Of a stretch of DNA of 64,000 nt, positions 11,623-24,289 are shown piece by piece. A program made the translations under genes and the position numbers. Each line of letters starts with the position of its first letter. The first letter of the stretch is position 1. The notes beneath the pieces are model-generated. The model worked only from the letters and a program-made list of their open reading frames with translations. It had not been told where the DNA came from and made no database searches. The stretch covers positions 37,269,667 through 37,333,666 of the forward strand of contig OY282610.1 of the NCBI GenBank assembly GCA_958298945.1, given 5' to 3'. Source of the stretch: Atherix ibis (Eukaryota; Arthropoda; Insecta; Diptera; Athericidae).

Positions 11623-11929
11623 TGAAATTTATTTATTTGAATATAATAAATAAATAAATAATATTTTAAAATAGAATACTATGTTTTATTTCAAATTTCC
11701 AAAACTAATTCCATCAAACAACAAAATCCGCAATATTAAAAAAAAAATCTATTTGTTTACGCATATAAATGACATTACATATCAAAATGATTTTAAACGA
11801 ACCGCTTCAATAGCAACTAAAGTTTAAAATTGGCCCCCAATGATTTACGGCGTTTCTGTCATTTTGTATGTGCGTTCGTTCTATGAAAGTATTGCGAACA
11901 AAATTCAGCCACAATTCGGCCTATTCAGT

Positions 11930-12480
11930 TCTTCTATATATTATCTAAGGGCTGTCCAGCCAAAGAGTGACGTTTGTGAAATAAGGCGTGTGCGTAGTAT
12001 TCAGAGTTTTTTTTTTTGCATTTACAAAATGGCCGTAGAGTGCTAAAGGGCGGATTTGTGGATAGGCCAGGAAGAGAGGGACCAGCTAAGTCCATTTCAG
12101 CAATGTCGACGGTCGGCTTCACCTTTTATTTTACTTGTTATAAAATATTTTTGGGCTCTTCTGAATTTTTTTCTCGATCCATTTTCACCTTGCCAATTTA
12201 TATACCTTTCCACTGAATTCCTTTTCCACCCCTTTTTGACTGGATGGTTTTTTTTTTGTAATTTTGTTTTAGTTTCCACCAATCTTTTTTCTTTCTTTCC
12301 CTCCCATTGGAGAACTTAACAACTTCGGGTGTATCCATTATTCCCTCATAAGTTCCGGCATGATTTTTTTCTGGTTATTGTAGGTATGGGAGCACATTAC
12401 TGGTAAAACTTTGAACGTGTCCGCAATCTTCGCATAAACCTAGCCACAAGCATGCCTAGCAGAAACATGTGCTCTCGGAG
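11930..12480 (-). pseudogene. Coding-like island, possibly a decayed LINE ORF1 (uncertain)
   Basis: The base composition is more balanced than the surroundings. The minus strand holds overlapping open pieces: one near 11934-12122 with DIAEMDLAGPSLPGL, and a Lys-rich one at 12097-12282 rich in KKK and RK. Upstream (12360-12460) Cys and His codons cluster in a way that recalls zinc knuckles of LINE gag-like proteins, but no clean CCHC box can be read. I do not recognise it with confidence; it could equally be an old host or retroelement pseudogene. Confidence 0.25.
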
Positions 12481-12630
12481 AGTATATTTTTATCCAAATT
12501 TTAATACATTTCCGTATTTTCCAACATAACAAACTTTGGGGTCCTACTTCCAATTCCCGTCGAATCTAATCCTTTCAATCAAAAATACTCCGTATAATTG
12601 CCAATGCCCTTTTTTATGTTCGCAATAACA

Positions 12631-13485
12631 GTTCGGCTTAAAAGTTTATAAGGTTAACGTCTAGATGGCGCCTCTTGCAAAAATCTACTTAATTATCACA
12701 AAGCATCATCCTTCAAATTTGACAGCAATCGGTCGATTGGTTCGTGAGATATAGCATTTTGAGTGAAGCAACTTTTGTTATTGAAAAAAAAAATGGATAA
12801 AGACGAATTTCGTGTATTGATAAAGCATTGCTTTTTGATGAAAAAAAATACAGTGGAAACCAAAGCCATGGTTTGACAAACGTTATCCGGACTCTGCTCC
12901 AGCTATTTCAACTGTGAAATATTGGTTTCGTCAATTTCGAACTGGTCGTACGAGCACAGTTGATGCAGAACGCGGTGGACGCCCAAAAGAGGTGGTTACG
13001 GCAGAAAGCATCAAAAAAATCCACAAAATAATTTTAAATGACCGTAAAGTGAAGTTGAGCAAGAAAGCTGAGACTCTGAAGATATCGAAAGAGCGTGTTG
13101 GACATATTGTGCATGAATATTTGGGCATGCGAAAGCTGTGTGCAAAGTGGGTGCCGCGTTAGCTCACTGTGGACCAAAAACAACAACGTGTTGATGATTC
13201 TGAGCAGTGTTTGGAGCTGTTCAAGCGCAATAAACCCGAATTTTTGCGTCGATATGTGACAATGGATGAAACATAGCTCCGTCACTACACTCCAGAGTCC
13301 AATCGGCAGTCGGCAGAGTGGAGAGCGAGCGACGAACCGAATCCAAAGCGTGGAAAGACGCAATAGTCGGCTGGTAAGGTGATGGCGTCTGCATTTTGCG
13401 ATGCGCATGGTATAATATTCATTGACTATCTCCAGAAGGCAGATACTGTGATCCACCATTATCTCAAAGTCCCATTTGTTCATGA
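12631..13485 (+). mobile_element. 3'-truncated irritans-type DD34D mariner
   Basis: The left end resembles the TTGGCTTAAAAGTTTATAA-type ends of irritans-group mariners. The coding part starts MDKDEFRVLIKHCFLMKK at 12793. It continues with KYWFRQFRTGRTSTVDAERG and GRPKEVVTAESIKKIHK, then KISKERVGHIVHEYLGMRKL and KWVPR. Further on come FLRRYVTMDET-stop, GKVMASAFCDAHGIIFIDYL and finally a broken 'LQKADTVIHHYL' at about 13470. The DNAP and APSD catalytic blocks and the right end are missing, so the element was cut off there. Internal stops (for example at 12872, 13160 and 13274) make it a pseudogene. Confidence 0.85.
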
Positions 13486-13639
13486 TGTTACATCCTTTCC
13501 TAGAAACACCCATCGAAGACTTAAGCGTAACTGGTCCACATCTGTACAAATTTATAATGTTTATATATTATGTATAAATTTTTATTGAATTTTCTAAATT
13601 ATAAAAACCCAACAAGCTAGTGAACAGGATATCTTCCTA

Positions 13640-14345
13640 TAGACCTAGGATAGTCTAGATTATACATCAAACTCGATCACCAGTTCAGATTCCGATCCAA
13701 TAACACCACAGATTGGTTGACTAAATTTCTTGTGCACTTAAGAGGAGAGAGTCCTCTTTTGTTGTTTTACTCAACAAAGTTCTATCGGCAACCTGTCACC
13801 TGATCCTAAGATCTAATCTAATCGATTCTTGCAGGTGCATCAGGGTACCATTGCTGCTGGACTTCCTCGAGATAGCATATTGAGCTTTGTCCTGTATCAA
13901 ATTTACGCACACGTTCTTCCAAGATCATCTGGAATCCTTTTTGCCATTTATGTTCCCAAAGATCGTAAAATTGCATGCAATATTTTTCAAAATAATAATT
14001 TATCACTTCAATAATGGCTTACAAAAATTCCATAATGGACCGATTATTGAGAGAAAACGAACCAATTGCCTTCATATCCAAAATTATTACAATCGGAAAT
14101 TATTAGTGCTACTTCGACGGACACGGATATACGGACTCGAGTTATGGCGCTATCTTAATATTCCTTACGTAATTGATCTTGTACAAAACCTTCCATTTTT
14201 AGTGAGTAATCTCTCGCTAAAATCCTCTTTATTAAGAACGTATCTGGAACATCCCCCCCTTAAGGGCAATCAACGGTGCCTCAAAGCAATATGGCCGCGT
14301 GATTTGTTGTTATACACGTATGTACAATATTTTCCCAGTTAAATT
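13640..14345 (+). mobile_element. Highly decayed Jockey-like LINE relic
   Basis: Read across frames, the plus strand gives a His-Gln-Phe-Arg-Phe-Arg-Ser-like block at about 13680 (family HQFGFR). Next is AAGLPRDSILSFVLYQIYAH at 13850-13910 (family AGVPQGSILSPxLFNIY), with LFAIYVPKDRKIA where the YADDT box should be. Then LLRRTRIYGLELWRYLN appears near 14105-14160 (family LRPVWTYGIQLWG). This is the order of palm and thumb in Jockey-clade reverse transcriptases. The catalytic Asp pair is not preserved. A moderately long open frame at 13887-14339 is a chance product of this relic. Confidence 0.6.
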
Positions 14346-16149
14346 AAGTCTTTATTGTCAAACGATCTGCTTGCTATTAGCATAATTGTAGATCTCAATA
14401 AAAATAAAGAATTCTTTAAAAAAATATTGTAATTCAATTTATAATTCACTAAAATATTAACTAAATTATCATATCATATTTTGAGCAAGGCAAAAACAAA
14501 AACAAAACTCAATAATAGAATAGCGAAAAAATTTTGTAAATTTAAAAGTAAAACAATCGGAAATAAATATTTTTTCAATTTATTAATACCAATTATCATA
14601 ATTATGATTATTATTGTTCGAAATAATTGAATTTATTGATTTGATGATGATGGAAATATTTAAGGTTTGATTGTTTTCAAATATTTCCACTTTGATCATT
14701 GAACACCAAATACTCACTCGTCAGCATTAAAGAGAAATGATGATGGTATTAGCAGAATGTTTATTAGGAAATTATTTATTATTTTTCTAAAGTGATTTTT
14801 TCAATTTTTCACTTTTGTTTAAACAACAAGTAAAAGAATATCATATACCAATCTTAATTATGCATTTTGTTATGATGATAAAAATACAACCATAAAAATG
14901 TTCATTTGTTTTTTAAGTTTGGTTTATTATTTTTTTGTTGAGTAAAATCAAAAAAAAATGCTTGCTGAATAAACAATCACAAAAAATTAACTAAACAACA
15001 GAAAAATGTATCGAAGAATATCCGTTCGAATAGGTTAGGTTTAAGAGAAGTAAACAATTGAATAAGATGCTAACGGGAGGGGGTTTACGAGAATTGGATT
15101 TTTTTTGACTCATGGTTTGAGTAGTGATCAGTGATCAGTGGATTGGTGATTAGTGATTAGTGATTAGTGATCAGTGATCACCGATTAGAGTGCACATCGG
15201 AGGGGACTGGAACTGGTACAATATTGCCATCAATGACAAACAGATGTAACATATTTTCAACACAATTTCATATCAAAGAGGGATCAGAGGAATCCTCATC
15301 AACGTTAAATGTAAACACCGATCAGAATGAATAATCGAAAGACCCATTTGAGAATGCGCATACATATATCTAAACACGTCGGTTCCGTATCGGTTCTCAT
15401 ATCTAAAAGCACTTGAACTTCATCTCGAAAAAAATTCTTATTCAAATTATCGAGTGCACTTAGCCAATATAAGAAAGAGTAGTAACATTAAGGATCGAGT
15501 AGAATATTTAAATTGTTTTCGTTTATTTTTCCTTTTTTTTTTTTATAACAAAACAATCCCATTAGACCGCAACATATCGAAATTTTTTGTTCGAAAACAA
15601 AATAAATTCAAACATTTCAATTTACGAACAGAGTAAATAAATAAATAAATATTGATAAAAACATAAAACAAAACAAAAAACACCATATACAGTTACCATT
15701 GATATTTTATTATTATTGTGAATGCTCGATGATCGTTTAAATATTCTCCATAAAATGTTCAAGGCTAAGTTGAAATTTGTTTTTCATGCGCATGCATCAC
15801 TTCAAATATTAATATTTGTAATTAAGTATTATCAGTTGCAAAAGATATGGAAACGTATTGATGCAGTTGCTTGAGGAACGTCAACACTCGATTTTAGTGT
15901 TTATGAGCAAAACGGATGAAGGTGAGCAGTTGTAACATTTTTGAAAATGTTCATTCATATTTCTATTGAGATCAAAGAAAATTGTACGTGCACATAATAT
16001 AAGGAAATCGATGAGTTTATAGAAAGGAAAAGAATACTTTTATTATTGGTATGATTAATTTGATGATTGAGAGATTTTAGTGGTTGATAGAAGGAAACGC
16101 TTTGAAAGTTATCTGAATTTGATACAAAAATAACAAGAAAACTAACAAA
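14346..16149. other. No gene seen
   Basis: AT-rich DNA with a 9-bp microsatellite near 15.13 kb and no recognised coding content. Confidence 0.45.
15123..15186. repeat. Short tandem repeat, 7-9 bp units (GTGATCA / GTGATTA types)
   Basis: Runs of GTGATCA and GTGATTA with an extra GT or GA spacer, about seven units, degenerate. Typical simple-repeat expansion. Confidence 0.8.
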
Positions 16150-17775
16150 TTTCGAAAGAATTTGGCGTTATATGTGAATCTTTAAAAGAGGTTCGAAAAT
16201 AGCTTATGTCCTAAATAATTCTTGAAAAAAAGGTTTTATATTTTTAAGCAGATTTGCAAAGGTGGGATTAGCTAAATCTTAAAATGCTTTTAATTGATTA
16301 TTATGTCCTAATGGAATTTTTCAAAAAGTTTTTAATTCTAAATTAATCTAAGAAAAAGGATATGGGGGTCCTAAATTGTAGCTCAAAGGATGTGAGATTA
16401 TCAAAGATATGAGATTGTCCCAACCGAATTCGCCCACAAAAGATGATGTCCCAACGCAATCTTGAAAAAAAGGTAAAAACCTCAAAAAAATCTAGAAAAA
16501 AGGATGTGGAAGTCCTAAATTAAAAGCCCATAATCCTTGCTGAATATCGAAAATAGGTTATATTTTAACTGATCATCAAAAATATGAGTTTGTCCCAAAT
16601 AAATCTCAAAAAATGGTTTGTCTTAACTGATTATTATATCCAAGTTGAACTGAGAAAAAAGGATAAGGCAGTCCTAAATTGTATCTCAAGGCTCAACTGA
16701 ATCTGCAAAATAGGGCATAATAGAGAATTATGTCCTAACTGATTATTATGTCCCAAATTTTTTTTTCCAAAACGGTTATATTCATAGATATGAGTTTGTC
16801 CCAATCGAATTTGGACAAAAGTTGATTTCGTCATTGATTCTGATGTCCTAACGCAATCTTGTAAAAAAAGGTGATAACCTCAAAAAAATCTAGAAAAAAG
16901 GATGTGGAAGTCCTAAATTAAAGCCCATATCCTTGCTGCATCTCAAAAATAGGTTATATCTTAACTGATCATCGAAAATATGAGTTAGTCCCAAATAATT
17001 ATCAAAAAAGTATTTGTCCTAACTGATTATTATATGCAAGTTGAACCGAGAAAAAAGACCATGGCAATCCCTAATTGTAACTCAAGTCCTAACTGGATAT
17101 CCAAAATAGGGCATATCTAGACTATTTAAAAAAGATTATGTCGTAACTGATTATTATGTCCCAAAAATTTTTATCTCTAAACGGTCATATTCTTAATGAA
17201 TTTAGAAAAAAGTTTTTGAGATTATAAAAGATATGAGTTTGTACAAAAGATGATGTCCGAACTGATTATAATGTCCTAACGCAATATTTTAAAAAGGTCC
17301 TAACCTCAAAAAAATCAGAAAAAAGGATGTGAAAATCCTAAATTGGAGCCCATATCCCTGCTGCATTTCGAAAATAGTTTATATCTTAACTGATTATCGA
17401 AAATATGAGTTAGTCCCAAATAATTATCAAAAAAGGATTTGTCCTAACTGAATTTAGATGAACGGATATGTGAGTCCTAAAATGTAATTAATGTGCTTAC
17501 TGAATTTCGAAATTTGATTATATCTTTAACTAATTATTAAAAATATGATTTTATCCCGAACAAATTTTCAAAAATTATTAAATCGTGACGAAAATTTTGC
17601 AAAAGGTTTTATTCTAAATGAATCTGGAATCTTAATATAACCTCTAAAAAAGGCTATATCTTAACTGGCTACCGAAAATACGATTTGCTATTAACCAAAT
17701 CTCCAAAAAAAATCACTGTTTTTCGGAAATAATAATGTCCTGACAGAATCGCCAAAAAAAGTTATATGCTGACTG
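16150..17775. repeat. Degenerate tandem array with a ~400-bp higher-order unit
   Basis: Recurring short phrases such as GATGTCCTAACTGATTATTA, TATGAGTTTGTCCCAA and GGATGTGGAAGTCCTAAATT alternate at intervals of roughly 25-35 bp. The phrase GATGTGGAAGTCCTAAATT (or a close variant) recurs at about 16503, 16900 and 17327, so the small units are organised into a larger repeat of about 400-425 bp. Copies are diverged by indels; no open frame survives. No protein or RNA gene is apparent. Confidence 0.8.
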
Positions 17776-18784
17776 AATCTGCATAACCGTCCATGTTCCA
17801 AATGGGACATTTACTAAAGGACGCCGGATTTAAATTTTGCGCCATTATTGGAGGACACGATAAACGTATTTTTTTTAAATTCAAATAATTAAAATTGCTC
17901 AGTAGTCCAGATAAAAGTCAAAAACAATGAATTAACCCACATTTATTTTGTAGAGTACATCCACAAAATTATTTCTCAATGCCAAACCGACCCAGTTATT
18001 GTTATAAAACACAATAAACACACTCGATTATGTAGACTTTTGAATTCTACGTTTACTCATTATTGCTAGAGGCTAAAATCAAAAATTTCTGATCATGTTT
18101 AATGGTTTTCAGATAAAATTCCATTAAAAACAAAAATTCTTAAAAATAATTGGATGAACAGTCAAAATGTTCACACTATTTTCGGTTAATTGATTGAACA
18201 TAAAATTCGATTACAGTTTGGGATTGTTTGAAAAGTAAATAGCATAAAAATTCGTCATAAAAAAATTGAATTGACTTTTAGTAGTTAGACTATGCCGATT
18301 AGTCTTGGTTTTTTTTTTGGTATCAGTTGCGAAATAATCCCGCGCTCTTAAATGGGGATGATTTCCGTTAAGCACTTTAAGATACTTTTCACGATTGGCT
18401 TCCGCTTGATTGGTTTCGATTTTCTTCTCCTGTGGTATTTTTTTCCCCAACAAATTCTATTGCAATCGATTTTAATGGTTGAATTTAATTCTTCGGTCTT
18501 CCGTTCATTTTTCGACTTTACTCGAATTTTGGCGAATTTTTATGATTGACTTCCTTTTTCCAAATAGCAAGTAGCTCAGAAAAGAATCAATTTTATGATT
18601 TTGGAAATTATAAGTGGATACATATGCTAACAGATGGGAAAAATTCAAATAAGGTGGAATAAAGTAATTACGACAAAAATGTTGCAGTAAATTTTCACTG
18701 AGGATATTTAACTGAGAAATTTTTATTAGAAAATTTGTAATAGAAAATTTTTAATAAAAAATTTTAATAAAAAATATTTACAGA
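17776..18784. other. No gene assigned; one small coding-like patch
   Basis: On the minus strand, 18330-18450 has more balanced composition and an open frame rich in Lys and Glu (QAEANREKYLKVLNGNHPHL), but it lacks a good start or convincing splice sites. It may be chance or an isolated exon. The rest shows nothing. Confidence 0.3.
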
Positions 18785-19800
18785 TAATTTGCATTGACTA
18801 TTTTTATAGGAAAATTTTCATTCACAATTTTTATAGGAAAATTTTCATTGCCAATTTTTATAGGAGGATTTTTATTGACAATTTTTATAGGAAAATTTTC
18901 ATTGACAATTTTTATAGGAAAATTTTCATTGGCAATTTTTATAGGAAAATTTTCATTGTCAATTTTTATAGGAAAATTTTCATTGACAATTTTTATAGCA
19001 AAATTTTCATTCACAATTTTCATTGCAAAATTTTCATTCACAATTTTCATAGCAAAATTTTCATTCACAATTTTAATAGGAAAATTTTCATTGACAATTT
19101 TTATAGGAAAATTTTCATTGACAATTTTTATAGCAAAATTTTCATTCACAATTTTCATAGCAAAATGTTCATTCACAATTTTTATAGGAAATTCCATTAC
19201 AATTTTTATAGGAAAATTTTTATTTACAATTTTTATAGGAACATGTTCATTGATAATTTTTATAGCAAAATTATCATTTACAATTTTCATAGCAAAATTT
19301 TCATTCACAATTTTTATAAAAAAATTTTCATTCACAATTTTAATAGGAAAATTTTTATTGACAATTTTTATAGGAAAATTTTCATTGACAATTTTTATAG
19401 CAAAATTTTCATTCAAAATTTTCATGGCAAAATTTTCATTCACAATTTTAATAGGAAAATTTTCATTGTCAATTTTTATAGAAAAATTTTCATTGATAAT
19501 TTTTATAGCAAAATTTTCATTCACAATTTTTATAGCGAAATTTTCATTGACAATTATTATAAGAATTTTCATTGACAATTTTTAAAGGAAAATTTTCATT
19601 GCCAATTTTTATAGGAAAATATTTATTGACAATTTTTTTAGGAAAATTTTTATAGGAAATTTTGTAGAAAAATTTTTATAGGAAATTTTTTGGGAAAATT
19701 TTTGTAGGAAATTTTTTGGATAAATTTTTTATAGGAATTTTTGTAGGAACATTTTTATAGGTAAATATTTATTGGGGAAAATTTTTATAGGAAACGTTTT
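18785..19800. repeat. 27-bp AT-rich minisatellite
   Basis: About thirty copies of a 27-bp unit: ACAATTTTTATAGG followed by AAAATTTTCATTG, with substitutions (TAGG or TAGC; CATTG or CATTC). Because 27 is divisible by three, reading frames stay open for about 265 codons on both strands, repeating a 9-residue unit (KIVNENFPI on minus, TIFIGKFSL on plus). After about 19620 the units shorten and become irregular. The long open frames are a by-product of the period, not evidence of a gene. Confidence 0.92.
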
Positions 19801-19916
19801 TTATAAAAATTGTGAAATTTGCAAAGTAAAAGTTAAGAAATTTTTTTTATTAGCACTTAACCTTACCGTCTTTTTTTTCGAGAAATTGTTCATCCAAGTC
19901 GTAAAAACCAAAAAGT

Positions 19917-19966
19917 AATAATAATAATAATAATCATAATAACAATAATAATAATAATAATAGAAA
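19917..19966. repeat. AAT/TAA trinucleotide microsatellite
   Basis: TAATAATAATAATAATAATC followed by further AATAATAAC/AAT units, with two interruptions. Confidence 0.9.
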
Positions 19967-21245
19967 AAATGCGTTCAGTATAGACTAGAATTTCATCTCA
20001 GCATGTTAATTAGCCTTAAACGAAAACATTGTTTTGAATAGAATAGGAATTTTTAAAATAATAAAAATTTCTATTTACGATCGAGTATATTTTCTTAAGA
20101 ATAAAATTCGATTCCGAATTAAATCGATTCGTTTTATTATAAAATGACCACCTACCGGAGGGAGGTTGCGCAGGCGGATTAAACAAGCCGATTATCCACT
20201 CATCGTAATAATCATTAACCATTCGCACCTCATAGATTCAGCAATCTTAATCGAAGCAATTAATTCGATAATTACTTGATTGTGGATCGTTGGTAAAGTA
20301 TCATTAATTCAGTCTCACCTAATTGTAATTGCGCCAACCCACCTACACACTATTCCTTATTCATATAGCAGCGAATCGTATTTACTTCGATCTATGATCA
20401 TTAACAATCTGGAATTGATCGTCTTGAATTTCGAATAAATAGAAACACTGCAGACTTAATATTATGAATATTGAATTTTTATTAACATTTTCGATGAGGA
20501 ACCAAAGTGTATACATAAGTGACGGTGTAAGAGGATATCCTCAACATTCAAATACTCATATTCGTAATGTGACGAAACTTTCAAGTGCGGAAGACGTTAC
20601 CCTCTCAGACGATGATTTGTTTTCGTTTACTTAACAGAAACAGTAAACAAATTTCCAATAATCGAAACAAATAACCTCGAGTATTTGAATCGGATCCCAT
20701 AGAATTTTAGAAAAGAGCCGCTTTTTTCGTTTTGGAAAAGAGTTCGAATTATAATCAGTGATAATCTTTCTGAAATGTTTGTGTTCGACGATATTTAACT
20801 ATTCAATCGCACTACCCTACAGAGGACATATGCTTTTTGTAGACTACCACGAGCCACATTGTTTACCTTTGAACATTCTTCCGTGTCTTCAAACGGTGGA
20901 AGTGTAAGCAGAGACCCTCATTATAAGCAGGCGGGTACACCTGCAACCGAAATGCTTATCACCACCAACAGTGAAGGTTTGCGTAGGAAGGTATTTTAAG
21001 AAAATCCGATGACTTATTCTTTCTTATTAAAAATTGCTAATGCTTGCGCGGAAATTGTCTGAAATGTGAGAGCAATAATTAAAACTGGCTTATGTTTATT
21101 AACTAGCGGTAAATTAATATACTGGACGTGGAAAACTGGGATTCATAATATGTTTTATTTAAGTTTCAGAAGAATTCATTCTTTTTTTATTTAATGTTGT
21201 TAAGGTGGACGGAATGACCAGCCCTTACGACCCTATAATTATCAA
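19967..21245. other. No gene seen; relatively complex sequence
   Basis: Between about 20150 and 21000 the sequence is less AT-biased and not repetitive inside the window. It has no long open frame and no transposon similarity. It is a reasonable place to look for conserved non-coding DNA. Confidence 0.35.
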
Positions 21246-21247
21246 GA

Positions 21248-22185
21248 AAATTTTCACTGGACACTTTTACTGGAAATTTTAATTGTAAATTTTCACTGGA
21301 CACTTTTACTGGAAATGTTGACTGGAAATTTTAATTGTAAATTTTTACTGGAAATTTTAATGGATATTTTTATTGGACATTTTCACTGAGAAATTTCGAC
21401 TGAAATTTTTTACTGAAAATTTTTATTGGAAGTTTTTATAGGAAATTTTTACTGGAATTTTTTACTGGGAATTTTTATTGGAAATTTTTATTGGAAATTT
21501 TTACTGGAAATTTTTACTGTACATTTTTACTGGAAATTTTGACTGGAATTTTTTATTGGAAATTTTTACCGGAAATTTTTATTGAACATTTTTACTGGAC
21601 ATTTTGACTGGACATTTTGACTGGACATTTTTACTGGAAATTTTAACTGGAAATTTTTACTGGAAATTTCTACTAGAATTTTTATTGAACATTTTTACTA
21701 GAATTTTTTATTAGAAATTTTTACTGGACATTTTTACTGGAAATTTTGACTTGAATTTTTTATTGGAAATTTTTACCGGAAATTTTTATTGAACATTTTG
21801 ACTGGACATTTTGACTGGACATTTTTACTAGAAATTTTTACTGGAAATTTCTACTAGAATTTTTATTGAACATTTTTACTAGAATTTTTTACTGTAAATT
21901 TCTATTGTAAATTTTTACTGGAAATTTTTATTAGAAATTTTTACTGGACATTTTTATTGGAAATTTTTATTGTAAATTTTTACTGGAAATTTTTATAGGA
22001 AATTTTTACTGGAAACTTATGGAAATTTCTATTGTAAATTTTTACTGGAAATTTTTATTGGAAATTTTGACTGTAAATTTCTATTGTAAATTTTTATTGG
22101 AAATTTTTATTGGAAATTTTTATTGGAAATTTTTACTGGAAACTTTTACTGGAAATGTTTAATGGAAATTTTTACTAGAAATGAA
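21248..22185. repeat. 13-bp AT-rich minisatellite (26-bp dimers)
   Basis: Around seventy units of a 13-bp motif, GGAAATTTTTACT with variants GGACATTTTTATT and GTAAATTTTTACT. Adjacent units often alternate, giving an apparent 26-bp dimer. It resembles half of the 27-bp unit at 18.8-19.8 kb, so the two arrays may share an origin. Confidence 0.9.
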
Positions 22186-23585
22186 AAGTTTTATCAACTT
22201 TTCACCGTTTTCAAAAAAATTATTTTCCAAATATATATGATTTTATGGCCAGCAAATTAAACAGAGCTTTTTTTCTAAATTCTATTTAATTGTGCTTTAC
22301 TTTTGCGTGAACCTGAGCTCACCTACAAATTGGAATAGTATTAATTATGATGAAAGTTTGCAACAAAATGTACACTTTCAACGGAGCGGAGCTACCATCT
22401 CCAATCGATCCCAACGATTCCGACAAAATACCATTAATCTTCGCGTAACTCTGAAGCTACTGACATTCTAATAATAAACAAATTGAAAATTTAACGAGTA
22501 GCACGAATGTGTGTGCTTCAGATTTTCATGATCATTTTACACTTATCCAAATAGTTGTATTTTGATGATGTGTTCCACTATCAAATTAGCAACCGTTGTG
22601 GTATTTACCTTTAATTTTGGATTCGACAGAAGCTAAAGGATGCCAAAGGCGAAGAGTAAGTCAATGGAAAAAGGAAGAATCACAGACCATATTTATAAAT
22701 CCATTTGTATGTAATATCCTGTATCGTAAATGTTGGCAGTCTTTGTCTCTTCTGCAAGTAGTATTTCAAGTCACCCCAATTGGGATACCAAACATCTCTC
22801 GTCCACTTATCCACTTGCATCTGCGAATCCCCTTCGAGTATTGATGGTGTTTTGTGGAAGATCATTACGATGGGAATTTAATTTATCAATTCGTCTAAAC
22901 GAATGTTTTGTAAATAATCAAAAGTGAAAGATTTGCGGTAGTTGTCGATTGCATTGGTCTAATGAGTGCTTGCCGTTCGGATTTTATTACCTCTTTTCAG
23001 TTATGGGATCTGTTAATAGTATCCGATCGACAAGCAGCTGCGAAATCTGTACGTGAGAATGACCAACTGATCGCTTTAAGATCACCAATGCCCATTGCTG
23101 TGGCTTATAATTAAATGATTTGATGAAAAGCTAATGGAAAATTCTAACGCGGCTATTCCAAATTAATGAAAACCGAATTGCCGATGCATTTTCCTACAGT
23201 CAATCGAATAGTTTTTCGAATGCATAAGGATTTTTAAGAAATAATAATTTCTGAAAATATTTATGCGAAAATATGTTGTGTACATTTTTTTTTAATTTTT
23301 CAGGTATTAAATAATTTCGGGCGTTTGAAAAATTATCAATTTTATTTTAAAAGTGAAATAATTATATTGATAATTTTATGATAAATAATATTGTAGAAGA
23401 AAATCTTCAATTTACGAAGAATTTTTTTTCTAATTTTATAAAAATGATCAATTTTAGGTTAGGAAGAAGAAAAATCGAAAAGGCATACGACACAGAACTG
23501 GTCTAGCAATTAGAACTTTATTTTCAATAGGGTTGAAATTGGCCTTTATTGTTAGTTTTGTCATTCAGTTTTTTTAACATGTTCA
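22186..23585. other. No recognised gene; small open frame at 22914-23116
   Basis: The plus strand is open from 22914 to a TAA at 23116, about 66 codons, ending DRQAAAKSVRENDQLIALRS and nine more residues. A pyrimidine stretch ending in CAG (TTACCTCTTTTCAG, 22987-23000) lies inside it and could be a splice acceptor for a terminal exon starting at 23001. I do not recognise the peptide. The rest of the region shows no coding similarity. Confidence 0.3.
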
Positions 23586-23589
23586 TCTC

Positions 23590-24110
23590 ATGGATATCAT
23601 AATTTTCACCAACAGTCAGGCAGCAATTAAGTCGCCGGCATTACCCATTTGAAGATCGAGGGCTGTGAAGTGAAGCCGCAGATTGCCAATCAGTACAATG
23701 TCCATCTATGCTGGATTCCCGGGGAAAGTCACATTCCAGGAAACTATAAAGTAGATGAATTACCCAGAAATGGTACCAACGAGAGGTGGAGTAATCTTGA
23801 ATCGTATCGCATCTCTAGAATGATCTGGCTTAAGGTAGATCAGAAGAGAACAGAAAGCTTACTGAGGGCAGATGGGGCTGACATTAGCATGCTGACCGGG
23901 ATCATTATAGGTCAGTCCATATTAAGGAGATATGCCAGACGCAAATGACTTGCTTCGTAAGGACGAGGAGGAAGGCGAGACAATTTCTCACCTTTTCTGT
24001 TCGTGATCAGCCTTCATATCCCTCAGAAGAAGAACTGTGGGTGACTTTATTTTGGATGAGTTGAGTGATATTGCGTGCATGTAGATCATCCCTATTTTGA
24101 TAGCCCATTT
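23590..24110 (+). mobile_element. LINE 3' fragment with RNase H relic
   Basis: The plus strand has TNSQAAIKSPALPI (RNase H signature TDSQAAIKAL) and, in another frame, YNVHLCWIPGESHIPGN with KVDELPRNGT (signature V-L-WVPGH-GI-GNE-ADELAR-G). It is followed by LTGIIIGQSILRRYARR (LTGH-type block), a frameshift with EEEGETISHLFC (CCHC-like tail) and TVGDFILDELSDIACM. This order of RNase H followed by a zinc-type tail is known from I/LOA/R1-type non-LTR elements. Several frameshifts; the reverse transcriptase upstream is absent. Confidence 0.75.
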
Positions 24111-24289
24111 TTGATGACGTGGAAAAGGAAAAAAAACTATTTATTGAAAACTAAATTGAATGAACATCTGACATCGGGAAGAGGTGATATCAATTTATTA
24201 GTTAGTCAAACAACTTTATGAGTAAAATAGAAATTTTGTAGTTTCTGGTTGAAAAACTAAACCAAATGCTTTTCACAGACTTCTTTTCA

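Noticed and set aside
18211..18453. Minus-strand exon with QAEANREKYLKVLNGNHPHL
   Set aside because: Some coding flavour but begins at a TTG after a stop, with no convincing acceptor or donor and no family recognised; mentioned only in the region note.
18778..19585. 266-codon frames with KIVNENFPI and TIFIGKFSL repeats
   Set aside because: Product of a 27-bp minisatellite; open on both strands at once. Kept only as a repeat, with a low-key note in the findings.
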